Positions 27,476 through 34,685 of a stretch of 64,000 bases of DNA are shown piece by piece. The DNA is from Caldifarciminota bacterium (lineage in GTDB: Bacteria; Hydrothermota; Tepidihabitantia; Tepidihabitantales; Tepidihabitantaceae), in assembly GCA_026418295.1 (NCBI GenBank), contig JAOABP010000001.1:248001-312000 (forward strand), given 5' to 3'. The notes under the pieces were generated by a model, which ran no database searches, was not told the DNA's origin, and saw only the letters and a program-made list of their open reading frames with translations. Each line of letters starts with the position of its first letter. Positions within the stretch are counted from its first letter, which is position 1. A program made the translations under genes and the position numbers.

Positions 27476-29186
27476 TCAGCCCCCGGTCGGTTATTTTCAG
27501 TTCGGGAATTACCGGCAGCGAAAGAAATGACAGGGTCATGAATGGATTGTCCAGCCGGCAGCCCCAGTTCCGTGCCTTTGCCAAAAGTACCTTCAACCGG
27601 GAAACAACCTCCTGGGCAGACCGGTCTGACATCAGACCGGCGATCGGCAGGGGCAGTTCTGCTGCCACTTTGCCGTCGGCAACCGCCACATAACCACCAC
27701 CCATCCTTACCAGTGCACGTGCTGCGACCAGCATATCCCGGTCATTGGTGCCGACAATAATCATATTGTGAGAATCATGCGCCACGGTGGTCCCGAGCGC
27801 ACCCTTCTTCAGACCAAAACCGGCAACCAGCCCTTTACCCATTCTGCCCGTCCCCCGGTGCCTTTCAATTACCACGATCTTCAGCAGATCCCGCTCCGGA
27901 TCTGCTGTCACCAGTCCGTTTCTGACCGGTGCCCGCTGGACATGATGTTCAGTTAAAATCTGTCCGGGCACAACCCGGATCACATTACACAGCTCCCCTT
28001 CAGCCTTGATTACAAAATCTCCCCGTGCAAGCCCCTTCACCCGCACGGTGTTCATCACCTTCCGGTCGCGGACCTCCGGCAGCCTCTCCAGTAATCGACC
28101 CTCCCGGGCAACCGGTCTGCCATTCTTTATCACCAGTTCCACATTCATATCGCTCAGACTTCCCAGCACTACCAGGTCTGCCCGCAATCCCGGTGCCACC
28201 GCACCCCGGTCATAAAGACGGAAATACTCTGCAGGATTGAGCGTCACCATCTGAATCGCCGCTGCCGGATGCATTCCGGTGCTGACCACCCGGCGCAATA
28301 CCGCATTCAGATGGCCCTCTTTGAGCAGATCCTGCGGGTCACGGTCATCGGACACAAGGCAGAACCGGCGCAGATTGAAATCATTCACCACCGGCAGAAT
28401 CGATGCCAAGTTCCGGGCAGCCGAACCTTCCCGGATAAATACCCTCATCCCTGCCCGCAACCTCTCCCGTACCTCCTGCACCCCGACCGATTCGTGGTCC
28501 GAGCCGATTCCCGCGCCGGCATATGCCTGCAGCAGAAGTCCGGTCAGCCCCGGACAGTGGCCATCGATCACCTTTTCCGCTATTCTTGCCACCACTAGCT
28601 TCGCCCGAACCTCAGGATCACCCCAGATTACACCCGGATAGTTCATCAACTCGGCAAGTCCGAGCACCTCCGGCATCTTAAGCAGCCGTTCAATCTCCCT
28701 GACCCCCAGCTTTGCTCCCGATGTCTCCATCCGCGTCGCCGGAACACAGGATGGCACCATGATATAGATGTCAACAGGAAGACCCCGGCTCGCCCGGATG
28801 ACATATTCAACACCGCTGACTCCCAGAACATTCGCCAGCTCATGAGGATCAGCAATTACCGTGGTTGTGCCATTAACTAGGCACAACCGGACAAACTCAG
28901 TCACCGATAATAACGAACTTTCAATATGGATATGCCCCTCAATAAAACCAGGTGCGACATAGCAACCCTGGATGTCAATCACACTGTCTGCCCGCTCGTA
29001 ACCTTCCCCCACACCGGCAATCATTCCGTTCTTGATGACTACATCTGCCCGGCGGACCTCACCGGTAAACACATCCACCACCTGACCACCGCGCAACAAA
29101 AGGTCTGCAGGTGCTTCGCCCCGGGCAACCGCAAGCAAATCCACTGACACTGGAGAGTTACGAGTTCTGCTTCTCTTCATCGTCAC
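27429..29186 (-). CDS. ade: Adenine deaminase
   Basis: A 585-residue amidohydrolase of the bacterial AdeC type, converting adenine to hypoxanthine and ammonia. The metal site GFIEGHIHIESSLLSVTEF is intact, followed by TTTVIADPHELANVLG and GHCPGLTG. The C-terminal adenine-deaminase domain has FGLKKGALGTTVAHDSHN. The GTG start at 29186 overlaps the hpt stop as GTGA; an in-frame ATG lies two codons on (29180). Confidence 0.95.
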   Translation of the reverse strand: MTMKRSRTRNSPVSVDLLAVARGEAPADLLLRGGQVVDVFTGEVRRADVVIKNGMIAGVGEGYERADSVIDIQGCYVAPGFIEGHIHIESSLLSVTEFVRLCLVNGTTTVIADPHELANVLGVSGVEYVIRASRGLPVDIYIMVPSCVPATRMETSGAKLGVREIERLLKMPEVLGLAELMNYPGVIWGDPEVRAKLVVARIAEKVIDGHCPGLTGLLLQAYAGAGIGSDHESVGVQEVRERLRAGMRVFIREGSAARNLASILPVVNDFNLRRFCLVSDDRDPQDLLKEGHLNAVLRRVVSTGMHPAAAIQMVTLNPAEYFRLYDRGAVAPGLRADLVVLGSLSDMNVELVIKNGRPVAREGRLLERLPEVRDRKVMNTVRVKGLARGDFVIKAEGELCNVIRVVPGQILTEHHVQRAPVRNGLVTADPERDLLKIVVIERHRGTGRMGKGLVAGFGLKKGALGTTVAHDSHNMIIVGTNDRDMLVAARALVRMGGGYVAVADGKVAAELPLPIAGLMSDRSAQEVVSRLKVLLAKARNWGCRLDNPFMTLSFLSLPVIPELKITDRGLIDVNRFQPISLFAEK

Positions 29187-29737
29187 TTACCCGGCACTTC
29201 AATATACCCGATATACGGCAGATTACGAAAGGCTTCAGCAAAATCTGCCCCGTAACCGACCACAAACTTATCCGGCACGGTAAACCCGAGATAGTCCGGC
29301 TTGATCTCCACCTGCCGGCGCGCCGGCTTGTCCATCAGCACACACAACTTCAGACTCTTCGGCTTGCGCAGCTCCAGATGCCTCATAATGTATCTTAATG
29401 TCAATCCCGAATCCAGAATATCCTCCACCACCAGCACATCCCTGCCTTCCAGCGGACATTTCAGGTCCATGACAATCTTTACAATCCCCGAACTCTTTGT
29501 GCTCGCCCCATAACTGGAAACGGTGAGGAAATCGATGTAAACCGGCACGGTCAGCTGCCGCACCAGATCCGCCAGAAAAATCCAGGAGCCCTTGAGAATA
29601 CCGACAACCAGCGGAGTCCTGCCCGCATAATCGGCAGAAATCTGCTCCGCCAGCTCCCGTACCCGCTTGGCGACTTCATCAGCAGAGATGAGAACCCTTA
29701 CCCGGGTCTGATCCAGTGCCGGTGTATTGTTGGCCAT
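29183..29737 (-). CDS. hpt: Hypoxanthine phosphoribosyltransferase
   Basis: Hpt makes IMP from hypoxanthine and PRPP. The PRPP-binding motif is VLVVEDILDSGLTLRYI, and the N-terminal LVVGILKGSWIFLADLVR and late DFAEAFRNLPYIG are typical. About 184 residues. The start may be ATG at 29737 or TTG at 29743. It begins only about 20 nt after tRNA-Pro in the same direction with no Shine-Dalgarno, so processing of the tRNA 3' end would leave a nearly leaderless mRNA. Confidence 0.94.
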   Translation of the reverse strand: MANNTPALDQTRVRVLISADEVAKRVRELAEQISADYAGRTPLVVGILKGSWIFLADLVRQLTVPVYIDFLTVSSYGASTKSSGIVKIVMDLKCPLEGRDVLVVEDILDSGLTLRYIMRHLELRKPKSLKLCVLMDKPARRQVEIKPDYLGFTVPDKFVVGYGADFAEAFRNLPYIGYIEVPGK

Positions 29738-29759
29738 TTCCAAGCGGTAAATTGAAAAT

Positions 29760-29833
29760 CGGGGCGACTGGATTTGAACCAGCGACCTCTTGGTCCCGAA
29801 CCAAGCGCGCTAAACCAGCTGCGCTACGCCCCG
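29760..29833 (-). tRNA. tRNA-Pro (anticodon CGG)
   Basis: A cloverleaf of 74 nt. A 7-bp acceptor (CGGGGCG with CGCCCCG) and D-arm GCGC/GCGC are present. The anticodon arm is CTTGG-TTCGGGA-CCAAG (anticodon CGG), and the T-arm has GTTCAAATC. No CCA is encoded. It is the first gene of the hpt/ade operon. Confidence 0.95.
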
Positions 29834-29846
29834 TCAATGACAATAT

Positions 29847-29874
29847 AAAATAAAAGAATTATTTCAGGAGTCAA
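29847..29874 (-). promoter_or_regulatory. Promoter for tRNA-Pro and the hpt-ade operon
   Basis: TTGACT (29874-29869), 16-nt spacer, TATTTT (29852-29847), 13 nt before the mature tRNA 5' end. The -35 lies within the last codons of pcm. Confidence 0.55.
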
Positions 29875-30520
29875 CAGAAGGCTTGCCCCGCACCAGTGGA
29901 ACAAACACCACGCTCATCAGCGACCGCTGCACCAGCCGTTGCCCGTGCTTCACCCCAAAAATCAGACTCTGTGCCCCTGACGGCCCCACCGGTGCCACCA
30001 GCCTACCCTGCTCCTTCAGCTGCTCGACGAGGGCATAAGGAATTGACTCTGCCGCAGCGGTAACGATAATCCGGTCATAGGGGGCGAACTCCTTCCAACC
30101 CTCATTCCCATCTCCTATCTTGAACCTGATGTTCCGGTAATCCAGCCGGTTCAGAATCTGCCGCGCCCGGATTGAAAGCTCCTCAATGATTTCCACAGTA
30201 TATACCATCCCCGCCAGTTCCGCCAGAAGGGCGGTCTGATAACCGGAACCGGTTCCAATCTCCAGTACCCGGTGCTGCCTCCCAACCTGCAATGCCTCGG
30301 TCATTACCGCCACAATATAGGGCTGGGAAATTGTCTGCCCCTGTCCGATCGGCAAGGGATGATCCTCATAAGCCTGATGCACAAAACCTTCAGGAACAAA
30401 AAGATGTCTCGGCACCTTCAGCATCGCCGTCAGCACCCGCTCGTTCCTGATGCCACGGGCAGCGATCTGCTCCTCAACCATCCGCTGGCGGCGCTGACTG
30501 AATTCATTTTTTGATTCCAC
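29864..30520 (-). CDS. pcm: Protein-L-isoaspartate O-methyltransferase
   Basis: Pcm repairs isoaspartyl residues in damaged proteins with SAM. The 218-residue sequence has the family N-terminus (RQRMVEEQIAARGI), VPRHLFVPEGFVHQAYEDHP, LPIGQGQTISQPYIVA and the SAM motif VLEIGTGSGYQTALLAE. The start is GTG at 30520, five nt after a TATATT -10 box, so the mRNA is probably leaderless. It is divergent from the candidate small RNA and the MPN-like gene. Confidence 0.95.
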   Translation of the reverse strand: MESKNEFSQRRQRMVEEQIAARGIRNERVLTAMLKVPRHLFVPEGFVHQAYEDHPLPIGQGQTISQPYIVAVMTEALQVGRQHRVLEIGTGSGYQTALLAELAGMVYTVEIIEELSIRARQILNRLDYRNIRFKIGDGNEGWKEFAPYDRIIVTAAAESIPYALVEQLKEQGRLVAPVGPSGAQSLIFGVKHGQRLVQRSLMSVVFVPLVRGKPSVDS

Positions 30521-30525
30521 AGGAA

Positions 30526-30553
30526 AATATAATCTTTTCCCGACTTAATTCAA
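30526..30553 (-). promoter_or_regulatory. Promoter for pcm (leaderless)
   Basis: TTGAAT (30553-30548), 16-nt spacer, TATATT (30531-30526), then 5 nt to GTG at 30520. No Shine-Dalgarno. Confidence 0.5.
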
Positions 30554-30588
30554 ATTAATTTACCCTGTGACAGCACCGGAAAAATTGC

Positions 30589-30616
30589 TTGACATGGAAA
30601 TCAACTGTTGTATTTA
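30589..30616 (+). promoter_or_regulatory. Promoter of the candidate small RNA
   Basis: TTGACA (30589-30594), 16-nt spacer, TATTTA (30611-30616). The predicted start near 30622-30623 is exactly where a 9-bp closing stem begins. Confidence 0.5.
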
Positions 30617-30621
30617 TTTTC

Positions 30622-30693
30622 TGCTGCTGGTCGGGCGATTGCCCTGGTTGGCGTATCAACCATCGTGGCATGGGCCCTCCAGCGGCATTTTTA
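30622..30693 (+). ncRNA. Candidate structured small RNA or leader element
   Basis: The element is about 70 nt. Its closing stem pairs 30622-30630 (TGCTGCTGG) with 30679-30687 (CCAGCGGCA): 9 bp with one G-U. Inside, GGGC-gatt-GCCC (30633-30644) and TGGTTG-gcgtat-CAACCA (30645-30662) form two hairpins; GGGCCC at 30672-30677 could pair alternatively with 30633-30636. A T-rich tract (TTTTTATT) follows the closing stem like a terminator. A promoter ends 5 nt upstream. The next gene (30736) has its own promoter, so this may be an independent sRNA or an attenuator. It matches no RNA family I know. Confidence 0.4.
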
Positions 30694-30700
30694 TTATGAT

Positions 30701-30728
30701 TTGACCTGCCGCGGGCAGGTGCTAAAAT
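30701..30728 (+). promoter_or_regulatory. Promoter with embedded palindrome for the MPN-like gene
   Basis: TTGACC (30701-30706), 16-nt spacer, TAAAAT (30723-30728), then 7 nt to ATG at 30736 (leaderless). A perfect inverted repeat ACCTGCC-gcg-GGCAGGT (30704-30720) fills the spacer and would fit an operator bound by a dimeric regulator. Confidence 0.55.
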
Positions 30729-30735
30729 AAAGTTA

Positions 30736-31311
30736 ATGTCAATTCATCCGCTCGTGCGCTTCCGGGCACCAATTCTGTTTGAAGAATCAGCGGTCCGCGA
30801 ACTGTGCAGTTTTGCCCGCCGGGGGTATGAAACTAAGTTCAAACGGGAAACATTCGGCTTTCTCTTCGGCACTATCAACCAAGAACATCGGCTGGTTGTC
30901 CGCCGGGCATGCTACTATCGGGGCGGAGAAAAGAGCCGGACCGGCATCACTTTCCGCGACTGGGCGATGATCCGGCGGGTGATCAGGCGGCGCCGGGAAC
31001 TCAGCTCCCGATTGCACCTCCGCTATCTGGGCAACTTCCACTCACATGTTGAAATCGCCGGCGAGGTGTTCAAGGGACTCTCCCCCGAAGACAGGGAATC
31101 ATTTCTCTACGACCCGATGGCGATCATTGAGACCATCGTCTTCATCTGGGCAGGACCTTCCAAACCCAACCGCAGTATCGCGGGCACAATTGTCGGATTT
31201 GAACCCCGGACCGGCTACAACTACCGGATTCGGGTGTATGCCAAACGGCGCAGCGGCATCCGCCAAGTTCGGGCTAAGGTCATTCCCTCCGGAGTGGTTG
31301 TGATATATTAA
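30736..31311 (+). CDS. MPN/JAMM (Mov34) domain-like protein
   Basis: A 191-residue protein. A JAMM-type metal site can be traced: Glu38 in KRETFGFLFG, His102-x-His104 in YLGNFHSHVE, then Ser116 and Asp119 in KGLSPEDRESF. The gap between the second His and Ser is 11 residues rather than the usual seven, so the assignment is probable but atypical. JAMM proteins are zinc isopeptidases or peptidases that act on ubiquitin-like or sulphur-carrier proteins; no such partner is visible here. The C-terminus is basic. It is expressed from a leaderless promoter with a palindrome between -35 and -10. Confidence 0.62.
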   Translation: MSIHPLVRFRAPILFEESAVRELCSFARRGYETKFKRETFGFLFGTINQEHRLVVRRACYYRGGEKSRTGITFRDWAMIRRVIRRRRELSSRLHLRYLGNFHSHVEIAGEVFKGLSPEDRESFLYDPMAIIETIVFIWAGPSKPNRSIAGTIVGFEPRTGYNYRIRVYAKRRSGIRQVRAKVIPSGVVVIY

Positions 31312-31342
31312 GAATCACCGATTTCCCAGCACCCTGCACATT

Positions 31343-31370
31343 TTGACAGCGGGATATCCTCCTCTAATAT
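31343..31370 (+). promoter_or_regulatory. Promoter for the secreted M14 peptidase (leaderless)
   Basis: TTGACA (31343-31348), 16-nt spacer, TAATAT (31365-31370), then 8 nt to GTG at 31379. It fixes the start: the longer in-frame TTG at 31343 is the -35 box itself. Confidence 0.6.
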
Positions 31371-31378
31371 TATATGCG

Positions 31379-33376
31379 GTGCGGACCTGGATTTTAATTT
31401 TTCTTTGTGCCTTTGTCACACCCCTTATCAGCACCCCTGAATCTCGGGATCTGATCCGGATTACCAATGCCACCAGAGATGACGTCCGGAATATTGAACA
31501 CTCCGGCGCCTGGGTAAATTATGTCAACCGGACCGGCGTTGTTGTCGAGGCAACCGTCAATCAGCAGCGGGCACTGGCTGAAAAAGGTTATAGAATTGAA
31601 ATCATAACGCCTGATATAACTGGAATTTATGAACGTAACTTTCAGGAAAGTGATGGTAGATATCTGACCTATGCCGAATACTGCGATACCATGGCGGTTA
31701 TTGCAACAACCAATCCGGCAATCTGCCGGCTCGAAACATTGGGTCTGAGTTACCGGGGCAATCTGCTGCTGATGATGAAAATTTCCGACAACCCCCAGAT
31801 TGATGAGCCGGAGCCTGCGGTTCATTTTGAAGGTGACATTCACGGCGATGAGAAAATCGGCTGGGCGATCACCTTTGAACTGCTAAAGTACCTAGTCCGC
31901 AACTACAGCACCGATACCATTGTCACCCGTCTGGTTGACAGCCGGGAAATCTACCTCCTGCCGATGTATAACCCGGACGGTTATATCAGTTCCAGCCGGT
32001 ATAATGGCAACAGCGTAGATCTGAACCGCAACTGGGGCTGGATGTGGGGGGATGAAATTTCTCAGGGGGCAAGCCCATTTTCAGAACCGGAGAACCAGGC
32101 GGTACTTGCTCATATATGGCGCAATCCTGCAGTTACCTTCGTCTCCTATCATGCCGGCACAACCTTCATCTCCCACCCCTGGAGCTACTGCTACTCCTAT
32201 CAGAACGCAATTCCCGAACTGAACCTGATCCAGTTTCTCTCTGCCCGCTACGACCACTGGACTCATTACACCTATGGCCAGGGTGCAGACTCAATGTATC
32301 TGATCAACGGTTCAACCAAGGACTTTGATTATGGCTATGGCATGATGGGCTGGTCAATTGAGGTTCATCTTCAGAAAACTCCGCCCGCCTCCGAGATTGA
32401 CCCGTGCTTCAACCTCAATCTGCCGGCAATGCTGGAGCTTATCCACTTGGCAGGCAAGGGAATCCACGGCATGGTGACCGATGTGCTCACCGGCACGCCG
32501 GTGCCCTGCCAGATTTGGGTCCGACCCGCAGACTGGCTCAGCTATAACAGCCCGACGGTGGGCGATTTCCACCGCTTCTATCTCCCCGGCACCTATACGC
32601 TGACATTCCGGGCACCGGGTTATCGTGACACCACGATTGAAAATGTCATTGTCCCGGCGACCGGTGACTCTGCAGTCTGGCTTGAAGTCCGGCTCACGCC
32701 TGATTCAACCGCACCGCTCTTTGCCTACCGTCATATCTACAACAGTTTTGTCAACCCATCCTCCAACCGCACCTATCCGGTCCGGGCGCTCGGTCCCCGG
32801 GACAGCACCGCCTTTTTGCTCGACAACGGCAAGACAATCTGTCTTGATATGGGGAAGCCGGTTTACAACCGTGAAGGCAGTGAACTGGTGATTTACCGCT
32901 CATCAGGAACCGCCAGTGCGCAGGTGCAGGGTGCCCAGAGCTGGCAGGGACTATGGGTTACGCTGGGCACAGCCAGTGCTCCCGAAACTTACCTTGACAT
33001 CGGTTCTGCCGGACTGGACAGTGTCCGCTTTCTCCGGCTCACCGCCTCCGGAACATTTTACCTCGATGCGGTTGAAGGTGTAAACACCTCCGGCATCACT
33101 ACCGATAAGCAAAGGCAGACAGACCATCAGCCGCCACTGCGGATTTTCCCCAACCCTGCCCGGACAACCGCCGTAGTTTACCTCAACCCGCCGACGCAGC
33201 AGCCAGCAACTTTGAAACTCACCGATCCTGCGGGCAGAACCGTTCAAACCTTTACCATTGCCGGACAGAGCCGGACCTTGAGCCTTAAAGGACCTGACGG
33301 CCGGCGCCTGAAACCCGGGGTCTACTTCCTCCGTCTGAACCGGCAGACACCGGTCCGGCTGGTAATTTCAGAATAG
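31379..33376 (+). CDS. Secreted M14 zinc carboxypeptidase with T9SS-type sorting domain
   Basis: About 665 residues from GTG at 31379. The order is signal peptide (RTWILIFLCAFVTPLIS), a propeptide-like region to about 90, and the M14 catalytic domain with HGDE ligands (His155, Glu158), SVDLNRNW, a third ligand in VSYHAGT and the catalytic Glu in WSIEVHL. A carboxypeptidase-regulatory-like beta domain (GIHGMVTDVLTGTPVPCQI), a further beta region and a C-terminal T9SS type A domain (LRIFPNPARTTA ... LKPGVYFLRLN) follow. The protein is likely exported across both membranes and has the sorting domain removed. It precedes an M16 peptidase pair, giving a proteolysis-focused cluster. Confidence 0.9.
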   Translation: MRTWILIFLCAFVTPLISTPESRDLIRITNATRDDVRNIEHSGAWVNYVNRTGVVVEATVNQQRALAEKGYRIEIITPDITGIYERNFQESDGRYLTYAEYCDTMAVIATTNPAICRLETLGLSYRGNLLLMMKISDNPQIDEPEPAVHFEGDIHGDEKIGWAITFELLKYLVRNYSTDTIVTRLVDSREIYLLPMYNPDGYISSSRYNGNSVDLNRNWGWMWGDEISQGASPFSEPENQAVLAHIWRNPAVTFVSYHAGTTFISHPWSYCYSYQNAIPELNLIQFLSARYDHWTHYTYGQGADSMYLINGSTKDFDYGYGMMGWSIEVHLQKTPPASEIDPCFNLNLPAMLELIHLAGKGIHGMVTDVLTGTPVPCQIWVRPADWLSYNSPTVGDFHRFYLPGTYTLTFRAPGYRDTTIENVIVPATGDSAVWLEVRLTPDSTAPLFAYRHIYNSFVNPSSNRTYPVRALGPRDSTAFLLDNGKTICLDMGKPVYNREGSELVIYRSSGTASAQVQGAQSWQGLWVTLGTASAPETYLDIGSAGLDSVRFLRLTASGTFYLDAVEGVNTSGITTDKQRQTDHQPPLRIFPNPARTTAVVYLNPPTQQPATLKLTDPAGRTVQTFTIAGQSRTLSLKGPDGRRLKPGVYFLRLNRQTPVRLVISE

Positions 33377-33380
33377 AATT

Positions 33381-34685
33381 ATGAACATCATTTTATCACT
33401 GCTTACCCTGCTTGCCAGCTTTGACCCGCTGGAATCCCGGGTGTTTGAGTTCCGGCTTAGAAACGGCCTGCAGGTCATCGGCTATATTGACACCTCCGCA
33501 CCGGTGGTCTCGGTCAATGTCTATTACCGGGTCGGCTCCTATGATGAACCGCCGGGACTGACCGGCATCTCCCACATGCTCGAGCATATGAGCTTCAAGC
33601 ACACCGACATCTATAAGCCGGGCGACTTTGACCGGATGCTGGACTCGGTCGGCGCCTTCAACAACGGCTTCACCTCGACCTATTATACCGGCTATTACGA
33701 AGATATCGCCAGGGAACACTGGGGGCTGGCGCTGAAACTGGAGGCTGCCCGGATGGGACGGTGTATCTTTCCGGACTCGGAGTTTGAAAGTGAACATCAG
33801 GTCGTTGCCGAGGAGCGCCGGCTTCAGGACAATCGTCCCAGCTCAGTCCTCTGGGAGAACTTTGAAGCCATCGCCTGGCTTGCCCATCCCCATCGCAACC
33901 CGACCATCGGCTGGCCTGATGATGTGGCAAACTTCACGGTAGAAAAGGTCCGGGCATGGTATCAGCATTACAACCCGGCAAATGCGGTGCTGGTGATCGC
34001 CGGTGACATCAGACCGGATGAGGTCAAAACAATGGCACAGAAGTATTTTGGCAGACTGAAGGGCAGACCGATCAATCGGTATGACTATTACTACTTTGAA
34101 CCCGAACCGGCAGGCGAACGCCGGATCATCATCCGCAAACGGGTATCGGTCCCGACCCTGCTCATCGGCTACCCAACACCGGGCATCCGGGACTCGCTCT
34201 ATTTTGTCGGTGATGTCACCGCCCGGATCCTCGGCTCAGGCAGAAACTCCCGGCTCTACCGGACCCTGGTCCTTGACTCCGGACTTGCCACCTCGGTTTC
34301 AGTCTGGAACTCGGTGGAAAAGGACCCCGGACTGATGTACTTCTGGATCAGTCCGAAATCGGAAACCCTGATTCCCCGGATTGAACACCTGATAACCCGC
34401 GAACTGGAAAGAATGAAGACCGAGCTTGTAACCGGACTGGAACTGCAGCGGGTCAAGAATCAGACAATCGCCGGCTCGATCTTTGAACGGGACGACATCT
34501 CCGGCATCGCCTATCTCATTGCCACCGCACAGATCACCACCGGCTCCTGGCGCTCATTTCTGGACTGGATGCAGCAGGTGGAAAAGACCACACCAGAGCA
34601 GATTCAGCAGTTCTGCCAGAAGTATTTTCAGGACCACCGCCGGATCGTCGGCATGCTCCTGCCTGAAAAAAGGGAGGCAAAATGA
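33381..34685 (+). CDS. M16 family zinc peptidase, catalytic subunit
   Basis: A 434-residue secreted peptidase. It has a short signal (MNIILSLLTLLASF) and the inverted zinc motif HMLEH (HxxEH, about residue 68), with the distal Glu in ESEHQVVAEERR about 75 residues on. The C-terminal M16 half is present (RILGSGRNSRLYRTLV). ATG lies 4 nt after the M14 stop with no Shine-Dalgarno. The following gene is an M16 homologue lacking the zinc motif, so the two probably form an active/inactive dimer as in other bacterial M16 pairs. Confidence 0.93.
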   Translation: MNIILSLLTLLASFDPLESRVFEFRLRNGLQVIGYIDTSAPVVSVNVYYRVGSYDEPPGLTGISHMLEHMSFKHTDIYKPGDFDRMLDSVGAFNNGFTSTYYTGYYEDIAREHWGLALKLEAARMGRCIFPDSEFESEHQVVAEERRLQDNRPSSVLWENFEAIAWLAHPHRNPTIGWPDDVANFTVEKVRAWYQHYNPANAVLVIAGDIRPDEVKTMAQKYFGRLKGRPINRYDYYYFEPEPAGERRIIIRKRVSVPTLLIGYPTPGIRDSLYFVGDVTARILGSGRNSRLYRTLVLDSGLATSVSVWNSVEKDPGLMYFWISPKSETLIPRIEHLITRELERMKTELVTGLELQRVKNQTIAGSIFERDDISGIAYLIATAQITTGSWRSFLDWMQQVEKTTPEQIQQFCQKYFQDHRRIVGMLLPEKREAK

